From Methanobacterium spitsbergense (GTDB taxonomy: Archaea > Methanobacteriota > Methanobacteria > Methanobacteriales > Methanobacteriaceae): a DNA stretch of 64,000 nucleotides. Position 1 is the stretch's first letter, and each line of letters opens with the position of its first letter. The position numbers were made by a program, and so were the translations under genes. A model generated the notes under the pieces. It saw only the letters and a program-made list of their open reading frames with translations. It did not search any database and was not told where the DNA came from. Positions 1 to 11,504 of this stretch are shown here, one piece after another. The stretch is from NCBI RefSeq assembly GCF_019931065.1, contig NZ_JAIOUQ010000003.1, forward strand, positions 1-64,000, read 5' to 3'.

Positions 1-1477
<1,477 letters not shown>

Positions 1478-1487
1478 ACTCTCCATC

Positions 1488-1502
1488 TTTTTTTCTTTTT
1501 TT
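1488..1502 (+). terminator. oligo-T terminator after mer
   Basis: A run of fourteen Ts broken by one C begins ten bases after the mer stop codon. Such T-rich tracts end archaeal transcripts without needing a hairpin. It lies between mer and the convergent pseudogene. Confidence 0.6.
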
Positions 1503-1537
1503 AATTAATAATTCATAAAATAAAGTAATAATATAAA

Positions 1538-2422
1538 TTATATTATACTATTTTTAACCCCATAATGACCAGATATTTCTCCAAACTTATTTGTAAGTTC
1601 GTTCTGGTATCGTCGTGAAGGTGCAAAAGATCCCATATAGAGATTTTTGGATTTAGACACAAGATGAGGATAATTTTCATTTAAAAATTTATTGTAAAGA
1701 TTCTTACAATCTTCTGGTGCATCACCAAAAAGAGTTAATCCTGCAGGCACAACATAGTCTGCACCATAATCCTTTCAGTAACTACCATGTTTTCAACGTC
1801 TTCTTCAGAGTCTGAAATGAAAGGTAAAATAGGCATGTTAATAATTCCTGTCTTGAAACCTGCTTCACTGAATTTCTTCATTATTTTGAGTCGTTTAATT
1901 GGACTAGGTGCACCAGGTTCCAATATCTTGGCAATTTTTTCATTTAATGTTGAAAAGGAAAAAGATAAAATGATACCTGAATCCAATTTATTTTCAAGTC
2001 CAGTTGGCAAAATTGCAACATCTTTAATCCCTTGGAGGATTTTTATATCCATTAATACTAATGTGGATTTAGTGAGTAGATGAAGTGGGAATCTGTAACG
2101 TCTTATCAAACCCAATATTTCACTTGTTAATTTTAGTTCTGTTTTTAGGGCAGGATAGGGATCAGAAGATGATCCAAGGACTATAAAGCCCCTTTCATTT
2201 TTCTTATACAATTTTTTAATTGTTTTTTTAGTATGGGCACAGCATTAGACTTAGCTGACACAATGGTTCCATGGTCGCCCCCATATTTACTGCCCTGTGT
2301 AGCAGTAAATGCAACCCATTGAACAGCCTGCATATGGATTGAAAGTATAATCCCCTAAAAACCAATCATCACGTTTTTTATGTTTCGTTAAGTAGTGATT
2401 TTACACTTACTTCATTCACCAA
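1538..2422 (-). pseudogene. SPL-like radical SAM protein, multiply frameshifted
   Basis: Reading the minus strand across three frames rebuilds one radical SAM protein of the spore-photoproduct-lyase-like family (COG1533 type). The pieces are [13 protein letters not shown], then [18 protein letters not shown] followed by the cluster motif CSMGCIYC, then [20 protein letters not shown], then LYKKNERGFIVLGSSSDPYP to NMVVTE (frame ending near 1775), and finally KDYGADYVVPAGLTLFGDAP to the stop at 1538. At least four single-base shifts are needed, near 2375, 2300, 2212 and 1775; three fall in or next to A/T runs, such as GAAAGGAT where GAAAAGGAT would restore the frame. The likely original start is GTG at 2419 or TTG at 2422 behind GGTGA. 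No intact ORF covers the [4Fe-4S] site, so the gene should be inactive unless the shifts are sequencing errors. Confidence 0.85.
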
Positions 2423-2517
2423 TTTATTCACCTATACCCTTATCAACAACTAATTTATATTATTATAATAACCAGAATATTATTTTAAAATTATCTATTA
2501 TTAAGGAAAGTGAATAA

Positions 2518-3585
2518 ATGGAAATTCAAAATTTAATGCAAGAAATCAGAGAAAATGCTCTTGATAAAATGGAGAAAAGATCCCCTAAGGATCTTGCTGC
2601 ATGCTGGTCCGGGGAAGACATTCTGTACTCTGGAAAGGGTAACGCTATTTTTATAGTTCTACCCACCCAAGGATGTGCATGGGCACTTTCAGGATCTGGA
2701 GGCTGTACAATGTGCAGTTACGTTGCAGATTCTCCTCTTGAAAATGTAGATGCTGATGAATTGATAGACATATTTAAAAATTCAATTGGACGACAAGAGA
2801 TAAAGGAAAAAACAGTAGTGAAAATATTCGTTTCCGGAAGTTTCCTTAATCCTGATGAAGTACCAATAAAGGCCAGAAATGAAATTTTAAAATTTCTTAA
2901 AAATGAGGAATATGTTGAAGAGGTAGTTGTTGAATCTAGACCAGAATTTATCACTGCAGAAGTACTAAAAGAATGTTGTGAATCTCTTGGAAATAAGATA
3001 TTTGAGATTGGTATTGGTCTTGAAACATCCATTGATTATACCAGGGAAGAAAAGATCAACAAAGGTTTCTCTAGGGAAGATTTTGAATGGGCTGTTAAAA
3101 CTATTAGAACAACAACTTTAGATTGTAATGTAAAAGCCAAGGCATATCTCTTTGTTAAACCCATATTAACATCAGAAAAAATTGCAATAGAAGAAGCAGT
3201 TAAATCCGCAGAATATGCAGAATCTGTTGGTGTAAGTAGGATATCATTTTGCCCAGCAACTATCCACAAAGATACTTTAATGGAACTTTTATGGAAGGGC
3301 GGATCCTACCAGCCACCGTGGATATGGAGTATAATGGAAATCATAAAACAAGTCAGGACATCCTTAAATATTCCCATAATTATGGATACTGCAGGTTTTG
3401 GAAGTAGAAGAGGCCCGTATAATTGTAAAAAATGCAATTCACGTTTAAAAAGTATGATCATTGAATCGAATCTCAATCAGAGTATTCCTGAAGATTTTGA
3501 ATGTGAATGTAAGGATAAATGGCGAACTGAGATTGAATTTTGTGATATTACAAGATCAACCACCAATTTGGTTCGTAAAAAATAA
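2518..3585 (+). CDS. archaeosine biosynthesis radical SAM protein RaSEA
   Basis: RaSEA works with ArcS in archaeosine formation: ArcS attaches lysine to preQ0 at position 15 of tRNA and RaSEA cleaves the adduct by radical SAM chemistry. The 355-residue product carries an ELP3-like cluster motif, C53-x9-C63-x2-C66, in the segment [18 protein letters not shown] radical SAM barrel follows, with [11 protein letters not shown] and [11 protein letters not shown] strands. The C-terminus has a zinc-like motif, CKKCNSR, and a second Cys pair, CECKDKW, near residues 300-335. The ATG follows AAGGAAAGTGAATAA. No archaeosine partner gene is nearby. The family name is confident; the reaction is taken from family knowledge. 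Confidence 0.85.
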   Translation: MEIQNLMQEIRENALDKMEKRSPKDLAACWSGEDILYSGKGNAIFIVLPTQGCAWALSGSGGCTMCSYVADSPLENVDADELIDIFKNSIGRQEIKEKTVVKIFVSGSFLNPDEVPIKARNEILKFLKNEEYVEEVVVESRPEFITAEVLKECCESLGNKIFEIGIGLETSIDYTREEKINKGFSREDFEWAVKTIRTTTLDCNVKAKAYLFVKPILTSEKIAIEEAVKSAEYAESVGVSRISFCPATIHKDTLMELLWKGGSYQPPWIWSIMEIIKQVRTSLNIPIIMDTAGFGSRRGPYNCKKCNSRLKSMIIESNLNQSIPEDFECECKDKWRTEIEFCDITRSTTNLVRKK

Positions 3586-3686
3586 TTACCAATATATATT
3601 TTTTTTAATCAATCCAAATTTTTGAAATTATTTTAAATAAAAATTTGTTCAATATCAAAAGATTGAAATCCTTTAAAGACTATGGT

Positions 3687-4943
3687 ATGCCAATGGAAAA
3701 TAATGATCTTAAAGTAAATGAAACTTCATCAAATGGTTTAATGGAATTTCTAACCGAATTAGGTAAGGCTTTGACAGCTTCAGGAATTTCTGTGGTGGAT
3801 ATTACATCAATTCTAGAAAAAATTGCACAGGCATATAATGAAAAAGCTGAAATCCTTGTGTTTCCCACCATGCTACTTCTGAAAATTGGTGAACAGGAAT
3901 CAGCACCATTAAATGCTGCTATTCAAAAACCTGGACTTTTACCATTAAATCAGGTTTCAGAAATTTACGACTTGATATACAAGGCAGAAGCAGGTAAAAT
4001 TTCTCCAATTGAAGGTAAAAAATGTTTAAGAAAAATACTTTCTGAAAAACATAAATTTGGACCTTTAGGTATACTATTTGGATATATTTTATTTTCAATG
4101 GGCATTGGAATGCTACTCCAACCCACACCAGAACAATTAGTAGTTTCAGGAGTTCTTGGAGCAATAGTAGGAATTTTATTAATATTTAGTCGTGGCCGAA
4201 ATAGATTTTTACTTATACTCCCTGTTGTTGCAGCTCTGATTGTTACTTCCCTCTCTATTTGGGGTGTTAAATCAGGATTGGTTACAGGTTCTGTTGCAAT
4301 GCTATTGCCTGCACTAGCCTATTTCCTTCCAGGTGCTACTCTAACAACAGGAATGTTCGAACTGGCTTATGGTGAGATTATATCCGGTGCAAGCAGAGTA
4401 ATATACGGAACTGCAATACTATTTCTGATACTTTTTGGAGTACTTGTTGGTATACAAATTACAGGAATTTCCCAACAAAATTTTTTGGTAACCAACCCCC
4501 TAAATGCATTAGGATGGTGGGCACCATATTTAGGAGTTTTTATATTTGCAATGGGAATGTATCTTTTCATGTCAATAAAAAATAAAGACTTGCCTTGGGT
4601 CATACTAATATTGTACATAGCATTTTTTGGCCAACAAGCTGGAAATTACCTTGTAGGTGGTGTATTTGGAGCTTTTTCAGGATCGCTTTTAATGACAATT
4701 AGTGGAACTATAATTGAAAGACTGGATCATAAAACACCAAGTATTGTTTCTATAATGCCAGCATTCTGGATACTTGTACCTGGTGCACTGGGATTTATGA
4801 GCCTAGCAACTTTAGTTAGTCAAAATTATTTCACAGCCATAACAGATGGGATAATGGTCGCAATGACCATCGTGGCTATTTCACTTGGGCTTTTGATAGG
4901 TGCTGTTATAACAGAACCATTGAAAGAAATGGAAATAATATAA
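3687..4943 (+). CDS. threonine/serine exporter family (ThrE-like) membrane protein
   Basis: This is a ThrE-family inner-membrane protein, a group that exports threonine and serine in bacteria; the substrate here is unknown. About 125 N-terminal residues are soluble and include SGISVVDITSILEKIAQAY and a hydrolase-like region ending near EGKKCLRKIL. About ten hydrophobic segments follow, in two sets, matching the fused ThrE plus ThrE_2 layout. The frame is open from a TTG at 3645, but I prefer ATG at 3687 or 3693; no strong ribosome site decides this. It lies alone between RaSEA and the TMEM175-like gene on the same strand. Confidence 0.75.
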   Translation: MPMENNDLKVNETSSNGLMEFLTELGKALTASGISVVDITSILEKIAQAYNEKAEILVFPTMLLLKIGEQESAPLNAAIQKPGLLPLNQVSEIYDLIYKAEAGKISPIEGKKCLRKILSEKHKFGPLGILFGYILFSMGIGMLLQPTPEQLVVSGVLGAIVGILLIFSRGRNRFLLILPVVAALIVTSLSIWGVKSGLVTGSVAMLLPALAYFLPGATLTTGMFELAYGEIISGASRVIYGTAILFLILFGVLVGIQITGISQQNFLVTNPLNALGWWAPYLGVFIFAMGMYLFMSIKNKDLPWVILILYIAFFGQQAGNYLVGGVFGAFSGSLLMTISGTIIERLDHKTPSIVSIMPAFWILVPGALGFMSLATLVSQNYFTAITDGIMVAMTIVAISLGLLIGAVITEPLKEMEII

Positions 4944-5054
4944 ATACATTACTATAATTTAGAATATGCCATAAAATCAAAAAAAGAATTAATAATTGTA
5001 TTTAATAATAAATATGAATAACATTGAATTAAATTCAATCCTGAGGCAAATATT

Positions 5055-5657
5055 ATGGAAAATTATAATGTTCCAATGACCACCAAACGTATTGAAACTT
5101 TGGTAGATGGTATATTTGCCATTGCAATGACATTATTAGTTTTAAGTCTTAATGTACCACAATTAATTTATCCTGCCACAGATATTGCTGTAATACATAG
5201 TCTTTCTGCAATGCTTCAACAATTTTTTATTTATTTCATGAGTTTTATCTTATTAGCATTATTCTGGAGAATAAATCACACACAGTTTTATTTTATAAAA
5301 AAAGCTAATCAAACCATTTTATGGATAAATATCATATGGTTAAGTTTAATTGCATTGGTGCCATTTTCAACAAACTTGGTGGGTAGTTACGGCTATCTAA
5401 AAGTTCCAATAATATTTTTTGATTTAAATTTATTTTTTATCGGTGTTTTATTTAGTTTGAACTGGTATTATGCCGATAAAAAAAATTTCCTTGATAAGAA
5501 TGCTGATAAAAAGATGATTAAATCTCGCAAAAAAGCCAATTTAGCTCTCCCATCATTGGCATTGATTGCAATTGGTTTGTCATTTATAAGTCCTGAATGG
5601 AGTTCTTTGGTATATTTTGCACTTTTTTTCATAAATAGCCACAAATTTTTCAATTGA
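5055..5657 (+). CDS. TMEM175-like (DUF1211) potassium channel family protein
   Basis: The 200-residue product belongs to the DUF1211/TMEM175 family of six-helix potassium-permeable channels. The first helix carries the hallmark RIETLVDGIFAIAMTLLVL near residues 12-30, where the animal channels have FSDG; LVDG is the form common in prokaryotic members. Five more hydrophobic segments follow, with a charged loop (DKNADKKMIKSRKKAN) before the last two. The length is normal for one prokaryotic unit, which would assemble as a tetramer. The weak leader TGAGGCA precedes the ATG. Ion selectivity is inferred from the family only. Confidence 0.75.
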   Translation: MENYNVPMTTKRIETLVDGIFAIAMTLLVLSLNVPQLIYPATDIAVIHSLSAMLQQFFIYFMSFILLALFWRINHTQFYFIKKANQTILWINIIWLSLIALVPFSTNLVGSYGYLKVPIIFFDLNLFFIGVLFSLNWYYADKKNFLDKNADKKMIKSRKKANLALPSLALIAIGLSFISPEWSSLVYFALFFINSHKFFN

Positions 5658-6080
5658 TTATTATTGATAAAAATTTACATATATAGATTTTTAATATATT
5701 TCATTATTTCAGTTATTTTCCAGATTGAATTTAAATACCGGATATGCTTTGTAAAAACCTAATAAATACCCTCCACATTAAATAGTCAGAAAGTAAAGTA
5801 ATAGATCGCCCATATGGTGACTTATAGGTTGATGTATTGGTAAAAACCATTTTATATTAAAAAAACAAGTGAAGACAATTTAATGGTACAGGCAGAGTTA
5901 TGGTACAGTTATTTCGAATTATTGAAGAATGCTTAAACATTAATGGGATAATCAATTAATAATTCTATAATAAATAATAATTAAAAAAATCTATCTTATT
6001 ATTAATTTAGATATTATAATCATAATGCAAATTATCATGTACAATAAATAAAAAAGAGACGATTTAATGGATGTAACACT
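5658..6080. other. non-coding stretch before the nucleotidyltransferase gene
   Basis: I find no gene, tRNA or convincing repeat here. There is a short frame of 17 codons at about 5883-5936 containing a twice-repeated ATGGTACA, too short to call. The last 70 bases should hold the promoter of the gene at 6081. Confidence 0.5.
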
Positions 6081-7406
6081 ATGATAGGTATAAGTGCTGA
6101 TTTTGACCCAGTCCATAAGGGACATGTTAAACTCATTGATAAAGCTAGAGAACTTGCTGATAAGAAAAACGATGAAGTTGTTATTTATCTAAATAAGGGA
6201 TACAGTGCAAATCATGCACCTTTTTTTGCAAATTATGAGGCAAGAAGTAAAATGGCGTTAGAAGCTGGCGCCGATAGAATTGTACCTATAGAAGGACTTC
6301 ATCATAGATTAACACTGGCTTATACCGTCCCAATAAGAATAGCCATGATGATAGAAGAAGGCGTTATTGATTATGTAGATGCAGCAGATGTTTCAACTGC
6401 CAGAATTAAGAAGTACGCGTCAAACTTTGCTAAAAAGGGAATTTTCAGCGGAATACCAAGAAAGTTACCTAATAGAAATGTTATAAGATGGTTTGCTGTA
6501 AACGAATTTTTATACAATAAGTACAATCAGAAGCTCAAATTTCACATAATCCCCGAGTACAAAATCTCGGGAGATAAAATATCTGGAAGAATGATACGAA
6601 GAGAAATACTTGAAAATAATATGGAAATACCTGAAAGTATTGGAATACTGCTTCCAGATTCAACTATCCAGATACTTGAAGAAGAAATAAAAAAAGGAAA
6701 TGTTCCTGGTGAAAGGAACCTTAAAGATCTTTCTAAACGCCTGAATACTTATTCTCGAGCTAATCTGAATAATATAGCACATATGAATGCTGATGCTGTG
6801 AATGCTATTGTTGCAGGCCGCAGTTATAAACGTGAAGACCAAATATGGGCTTCATTCAGAATGGCAGGTTATGGGCCTGTGCTTACCCGGTTAGCTGTTA
6901 GTGCTGCTGAAGAAGATGTAACCCGTAGAGAAGTGTTTAATTTAATTAAAAAGTATGAAAATAATGGAATAATTCCACAGGACATGAGTGTGGAACAAGT
7001 AATTGAAAGGGCTTGGTATGTATCTTCTAAATCAAGTGAAGGTAACTCTTCATCTGATGCTCATAAAATGTTCAGAAATGGAGATAGGGGTTCTGATAAA
7101 GCTTTATACTCCTTTGATGCCGGGATGCATCTTCGAAGTTTTGAAGCAGAATCTCTGAAAAGTGGATTAGAAACACTGTTTTATGTTGATAAAAATGAGA
7201 GGCTTTGTTGTGAAATGCGTACTGAAGATCGTAAAATAAAAAGTCCACTTAAATTACCTGCACAACAAGTAACTTATCTTCGTCTTTTAATAGATTCCCA
7301 TTTCATACCGCTTAGGGGAGAAATTATTGAAAAAGAAGAAGGATGGAGAGTTAGGATATTCGTAGGAGATGAAGGTTTAATTAATGATAATATGACCAAA
7401 AATTAA
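6081..7406 (+). CDS. HIGH-type nucleotidyltransferase, TmcAL-like
   Basis: The N-terminal half is a Rossmann nucleotidyltransferase: [17 protein letters not shown] at residues 3-19 holds the H-x-G-H nucleotide site, and ISGRMIRRE near residue 170 resembles the family's second ATP-contact motif. The layout recalls bacterial TmcAL (COG1323), which makes acetylcytidine at the wobble base of tRNA-Met using acetate and ATP. The C-terminal 240 residues ([20 protein letters not shown] onward) are not a domain I recognise; the [17 protein letters not shown] and [19 protein letters not shown] segments may bind RNA or a partner. The ATG follows a poorly defined leader. Archaea usually acetylate this cytidine by other enzymes, so the substrate is open. 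Confidence 0.6.
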   Translation: MIGISADFDPVHKGHVKLIDKARELADKKNDEVVIYLNKGYSANHAPFFANYEARSKMALEAGADRIVPIEGLHHRLTLAYTVPIRIAMMIEEGVIDYVDAADVSTARIKKYASNFAKKGIFSGIPRKLPNRNVIRWFAVNEFLYNKYNQKLKFHIIPEYKISGDKISGRMIRREILENNMEIPESIGILLPDSTIQILEEEIKKGNVPGERNLKDLSKRLNTYSRANLNNIAHMNADAVNAIVAGRSYKREDQIWASFRMAGYGPVLTRLAVSAAEEDVTRREVFNLIKKYENNGIIPQDMSVEQVIERAWYVSSKSSEGNSSSDAHKMFRNGDRGSDKALYSFDAGMHLRSFEAESLKSGLETLFYVDKNERLCCEMRTEDRKIKSPLKLPAQQVTYLRLLIDSHFIPLRGEIIEKEEGWRVRIFVGDEGLINDNMTKN

Positions 7407-7463
7407 TCAACTTTGTAGGAATAAAATAGATATGGTAATGATTTACACCATAAAATTCTTTAT

Positions 7464-8894
7464 TTATTCTCCAGAAGAGATTCTACTTTTATAATTATCC
7501 TGTTTATAATAACTTCTTTTAAGACCTTTAATATATCTAGATGCCCAAAGGTATGCTATTCCACATCCGAAAGCCCCTCCTATTACTATTCCCCACCATA
7601 TTCCATATACGCCTAAACCCAAAGTAAATGCCATTAAATAGGCAAATACTGAAATGAATAAAACTTCTCTGATTACAGTAAGAATTAATGAGGTTAATCC
7701 TTTTCCCATTCCCTGGAATACCGAACTTGCAGAAATTCCTAGAGGAACTACAATTAAGAAAAGGCACATAACCTGTAGAAATGCTGCTATTGATGGTGCC
7801 ATGAATGCGCTTTCAGGTGAATATGCAAAGATACTAGCTATACTTGAAGCGAATACATAGATTATCAGACCGGTTATTGATGCAATTCCAATTGCCAATT
7901 TAGATGAGTAGTTAAGAGCGATGGAAATATTATCATACTTTCGTGACCCATATGCTGCACCTGCAATTGTGATTGCAGCAGTTCCTATTCCAATAGCAGG
8001 TATCATGGCTATCATTACAACTCTCCAACCTGCAGTATAAACTGCTACAGCATCTGTTCCTCCGGTCATAACCAGCATTATATTAACAAAAATTCCTAAT
8101 ATGGACATTACAAAGAATTCAGCACTTGCAGGTAATCCAACACCCAGAATATCTTTTATAACATTCCAGCTTGCATGGAAATCTTTTCTGGATAACGATA
8201 CATATGTATCCCGTTTTAAGAGCAACCAGTAAAGAATTAAAGCCGATGAAATCGTTGCAGATATTATAGTTGCAATTGCTGCACCTGAAACTCCTAATCC
8301 AAAGTAGTATATGAAAATTGGATCAAGAATTATGTTAATAATAGCAGTGGCAGCCATTGCATACATTGGTCTCTTAACATCCCCTTCTGCCCTGAGTATA
8401 CCTGAAGCAACGCTTGAAAATATCAGGAAGATTAATCCCCCAAAGACAATTTGTCCATATTGTATTGCTAGGTTGAGTGATTCGCCAGCACCCATTGCCA
8501 GAAGTATATCCTTAAGAAAGATCAATACAAATACTGTTAACATAGATGAAAGGATCAGTGTAAGGATTAAGGAGTGTATTGCAGCATTATCCGAACCTTT
8601 TTTGTTATTTGCACCTATACATCGCGATATTAATGAATTTGCACCGGCACCAAGACCGTTTCCTAACCCTATTACCATCATAAATAGTGGTGTGATAAAT
8701 CCTAATGCTGCCAGAGAGTTTGGTCCAAGTCCCGCAACCCATATGCTGTCTGCCAGATTGTAAGCCATCATAAGAAGCATTGAAATTATCATTGGGATAG
8801 AAAGAGCACGTATTGCCTTTTTTGGATCTCCTGTGATCATTGATACTCGTTTATCCACGCCCCCCAGGGATATTTCATTATTAGAATTATTCAT
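7464..8894 (-). CDS. MATE family efflux transporter
   Basis: The 476-residue protein has twelve hydrophobic helices in two homologous halves, as in MATE drug/cation antiporters. [20 protein letters not shown] in helix 1 and [20 protein letters not shown] in helix 2 are typical, as is the second-half copy [20 protein letters not shown]. The gene's ATG overlaps the stop of the marR gene by four bases (ATGA), so the two are translated as a coupled operon. The arrangement suggests that the regulator controls the pump in response to a toxic ligand. Substrate unknown. Confidence 0.88.
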   Translation of the reverse strand: MNNSNNEISLGGVDKRVSMITGDPKKAIRALSIPMIISMLLMMAYNLADSIWVAGLGPNSLAALGFITPLFMMVIGLGNGLGAGANSLISRCIGANNKKGSDNAAIHSLILTLILSSMLTVFVLIFLKDILLAMGAGESLNLAIQYGQIVFGGLIFLIFSSVASGILRAEGDVKRPMYAMAATAIINIILDPIFIYYFGLGVSGAAIATIISATISSALILYWLLLKRDTYVSLSRKDFHASWNVIKDILGVGLPASAEFFVMSILGIFVNIMLVMTGGTDAVAVYTAGWRVVMIAMIPAIGIGTAAITIAGAAYGSRKYDNISIALNYSSKLAIGIASITGLIIYVFASSIASIFAYSPESAFMAPSIAAFLQVMCLFLIVVPLGISASSVFQGMGKGLTSLILTVIREVLFISVFAYLMAFTLGLGVYGIWWGIVIGGAFGCGIAYLWASRYIKGLKRSYYKQDNYKSRISSGE

Positions 8895-9373
8895 TTTTTA
8901 TTTTCTCCATTTCTATTTACTTTTTCCAAGCTATTGATAGCTAGGATTTTTAAAATTTCAAATAATCTACCGTATTCCTCTTCAGAGAACTTTGAACAAA
9001 TAGAATTTTCCCATTCTTGTTCAATATTTGTTATCTTGGGAACGGTCCTCTTTCCCTTATCAGTTAAATAAATAAAGTATCTTCTGCGGTTTTTTAAATC
9101 CACTTTCCTGAAAAGATAGTTTTTATCTTCAAGTTTCCTTAAAGCACGAGCAACAGTTCCTTTATCAATGTGAAAATGTGCTGCTAACTCTTCTTGAGTG
9201 ATACCCTCTTCATTTGAGAGCACCATTATAAATGGGAATTGACCGGGAGTAATATCCATATCTCCCACCCTATCGTTAAGGTACATCATTCTTGTTCTAT
9301 GTATCATAGACACAATAAGTCCAAGTGGAATCTTGGAATTATTAATTTTAAGTAACTTTTCAGCTTTGTACAT
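8891..9373 (-). CDS. MarR-family transcriptional regulator
   Basis: A 160-residue winged-helix repressor of the MarR type, which binds DNA as a dimer and lets go on ligand binding. The helix-turn-helix is [20 protein letters not shown] at about residues 54-73, followed by the recognition end [14 protein letters not shown] and the wing [16 protein letters not shown]. It is the first gene of an operon with the MATE pump and probably represses it and itself. Upstream lie several TATGCAAC boxes, described separately. The ATG follows AGGAG in TATAGGAGTATTTTA. Confidence 0.88.
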   Translation of the reverse strand: MYKAEKLLKINNSKIPLGLIVSMIHRTRMMYLNDRVGDMDITPGQFPFIMVLSNEEGITQEELAAHFHIDKGTVARALRKLEDKNYLFRKVDLKNRRRYFIYLTDKGKRTVPKITNIEQEWENSICSKFSEEEYGRLFEILKILAINSLEKVNRNGENKK

Positions 9374-9680
9374 ATTAAAATACTCCTATATTAATAAAAA
9401 ATTCAATACTAGATTAGAAAAGATATCAATTTTATTACATTTTTTATAAAAGTTGCATATTCAAATAATGTATAAAAAAAGTTCATTTAGACATTACTAA
9501 CGATTATTTTAAAAATTTAGTATCAATTAAACTCATATTATTAGATAGTATATTACATCATATAAATGTTGCCTATGCAACAATTGTTTATGCAACGATA
9601 CATTTATTTTCATAAACAACATTTAAAATAAAAATTAAAGAGTCCAAATGCTTAATAATATAATTTAAGTCAGTAAATTA
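9374..9680. other. marR upstream region and intergenic DNA
   Basis: This 307-base gap holds the marR promoter and the repeated TATGCAAC boxes. The marR TATA box is probably TTTTATAAA read on the minus strand at 9441-9449. No open frame of note is present. Confidence 0.55.
9452..9596. promoter_or_regulatory. candidate MarR operator boxes (GTTGCATA / TATGCAAC)
   Basis: GTTGCATAT lies at 9452-9460, directly beside the marR TATA box. A perfect inverted repeat, GTTGC-CTAT-GCAAC, lies at 9568-9581, and TTATGCAAC follows at 9588-9596. TGCAAC recurs at 9576-9581 and 9591-9596, 15 bases apart. The palindromic form and the place upstream of a MarR gene fit an autoregulatory operator. Binding is inferred, not shown. 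Confidence 0.5.
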
Positions 9681-9878
9681 TTATTCAACTTCCCTATGCT
9701 CAACTTCGGGACATGTCCAATCTCTGCAGAAACTCATTACCATCCTACCCTTATCTGTGGTAATATAAAGTCTCCAACAATCACCATTATAGGGTTTGAA
9801 TTTGATGTCAACTATTTTTTTACCAACCAGTTTACCAAGAGCTTCATTACACTCCTTTGTACGTTCTTCCACCTTCAT
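9681..9878 (-). CDS. small Cys/Trp-containing hypothetical protein
   Basis: I do not recognise this 65-residue protein. It has three cysteines spread through the chain (near residues 10, 34 and 51) plus a fourth at CPEVEH, two tryptophans (DCWRLYITTDKG and RDWTCPEVEH) and a basic centre (LVGKKIVDIKFKPY). The predicted form is a small beta-rich domain, possibly metal-binding. A good ribosome site, AGAGGGGAACTATCC, precedes the ATG, which supports a real gene. It stands alone between the marR promoter and the dehydrogenase-like gene. Confidence 0.65.
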   Translation of the reverse strand: MKVEERTKECNEALGKLVGKKIVDIKFKPYNGDCWRLYITTDKGRMVMSFCRDWTCPEVEHREVE

Positions 9879-10007
9879 GGATAGTTCCCCTCTACTTACA
9901 TTAACTTTTTCAAGAGCTAATATTGTTCTATGTTTTTTCTATAATTTATAAATTCTTAAAAAATTTAAATTTGAAATAGTAAATGGATATATCCCATTAA
10001 AATAAGC

Positions 10008-10835
10008 CTAATCTTCAGATAAGAGATTAAATACTTCGATATAATTATCAGGTCTATTTTCATGCCTTTTAATATTTTTACTCAAATTTCTGAAGAATTC
10101 TGCAGTTGCCTTACTCATAATAGGATTCTGTTTTTCCGAAAGCATTTCAACTACTTCGATCATTTCTTCTGAACGCCTTTCAGCATGAAATGCAGCAGAT
10201 ATTATCCTTGAAATAGATGAATCTGTAAAATCCTGTCCTTCTGTTTCTGAAATGTAATTAAGAACTTCCTTATCTATACCCATTTTATAAGCATGATAAA
10301 TTGACTCAAAAAGTAATGCAGAAACGCCCTTGGTATAGGCACTTCTAAGAAGTTTTATTCCTGAAGCTTGACCATTTTCATCCCCAACAACTGTAATATT
10401 CATCCCATAATCTTCTAATTCTGCAAAAGCCTCTGCAAAAGCACCTGAAGCTATTACCTTCACATTAATTCCATTTTTCAAAACAGAACCAATTATAGCC
10501 GCATCAACTGTTTTTCCATTTTTTATCATTCCCAAAGTCTTCCTAACAGTTTTTGGAGAAACATTGTTCATATCTACATAGATACCCTTAGAATATTTCC
10601 CAACCATCTCAGCAACATCAATAGCATTTGAAGGTACAACTGAAGATATGAGAATATCCGACCTTTCTGCCAGCATTCTATACGAGTTGTATAACTTCAC
10701 TTTAGTTTTTTTGGCCATTTCCTTTGTTCTGGTACCTCTACCTAAAATACAAGTATAAACATCGGCACCATTTTCCATAAGACCCTGAGATAAGGTTGAT
10801 GCAACCTCTCCAAATCCAATAAATCCAACTTTCAT
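10008..10835 (-). CDS. NAD(P)-binding dehydrogenase-like protein with DUF1932 domain
   Basis: The 275-residue product begins with a Rossmann fold, MKVGFIGFGEVASTLSQGL, of the 6-phosphogluconate/beta-hydroxyacid dehydrogenase superfamily. VDMNNVSPKTVRKTLGMI matches the substrate-side segment of that group, and the C-terminal half (ASGIKLLRSAYTKGVSALLF) matches the all-helical DUF1932 domain, with a lysine at the usual catalytic site (GIKLLRSAY). The frame continues 11 codons upstream to 10868, but MKVGF at 10835 is the natural family start and follows GTGGTTATT. The substrate is unknown and nothing next to it names one. Confidence 0.72.
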   Translation of the reverse strand: MKVGFIGFGEVASTLSQGLMENGADVYTCILGRGTRTKEMAKKTKVKLYNSYRMLAERSDILISSVVPSNAIDVAEMVGKYSKGIYVDMNNVSPKTVRKTLGMIKNGKTVDAAIIGSVLKNGINVKVIASGAFAEAFAELEDYGMNITVVGDENGQASGIKLLRSAYTKGVSALLFESIYHAYKMGIDKEVLNYISETEGQDFTDSSISRIISAAFHAERRSEEMIEVVEMLSEKQNPIMSKATAEFFRNLSKNIKRHENRPDNYIEVFNLLSED

Positions 10836-10877
10836 AATAACCACTTTTAACCATTTAATTTTGTACAATTCCTAAAT

Positions 10878-11492
10878 TTACAATCCCAAATATCCACTTA
10901 ACAGATAAACACCTGCAATTGTGATTATAATTCCTGAAAAGATTCTTATTTCATTAGAATACTTCATTATACGATTAAAAGGTAATTTAGATGCCAAAAA
11001 TGCCATTAGTAACAATGATATTGAAAATCCAACTGCAAATAACAACATATTTTCTATACTGTAAATCCAGTTACCTGTAGCTGCACTGTAAGCTGCTACA
11101 GCAACTATATATGGACCATAACAAGGTGACCAAGCAAGGGAAGTTAAAATTCCAATTAAGAATGATCCTGCAGTTTCATTTTTGGGATTAGGTTTGTATG
11201 AGTAATTGAAAATATTTCTGTTCACAATAAAATATATTCCCAATACAATTATAAGAATTGCAGCAATCAACCGGAAATAATAGATGTAATGGTTTATAGC
11301 AACAGTAAAAATTGCGGTTGAAACAGTTAAAACTGCAAAAACTATGTAAAAACCTATTATAAATGCAAGAATATCCTTAGTTTTACGGTTTAAAATTGAA
11401 TGACCAACTACTATTGGTATCAATGGAAGAACACATGGAGAAACAACTGATACTAGTCCGGCTGAAAATGAGAATAAAAATCCAATATACAT
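10878..11492 (-). CDS. CcdA-type cytochrome c biogenesis / thiol-disulfide membrane protein
   Basis: A 204-residue membrane protein with six helices of the CcdA/DsbD-beta family, which carries electrons from cytoplasmic thioredoxin across the membrane. The two conserved cysteines stand in SVVSPCVLPLIPI (helix 1) and LAWSPCYGPYIVA (helix 4). It starts 12 bases after the stop of the thioredoxin-like gene, behind GAGGTGAATATTAA, so the two form an operon: the anchored thioredoxin is the likely electron acceptor outside the cell. Confidence 0.88.
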   Translation of the reverse strand: MYIGFLFSFSAGLVSVVSPCVLPLIPIVVGHSILNRKTKDILAFIIGFYIVFAVLTVSTAIFTVAINHYIYYFRLIAAILIIVLGIYFIVNRNIFNYSYKPNPKNETAGSFLIGILTSLAWSPCYGPYIVAVAAYSAATGNWIYSIENMLLFAVGFSISLLLMAFLASKLPFNRIMKYSNEIRIFSGIIITIAGVYLLSGYLGL

Positions 11493-11504
11493 TTAATATT
11501 CACC

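Noticed and set aside
5883..5936. A short frame with repeated ATGGTACA in the gap before the nucleotidyltransferase.
   Set aside because: 17 codons only, with no ribosome site and no support as a remnant.
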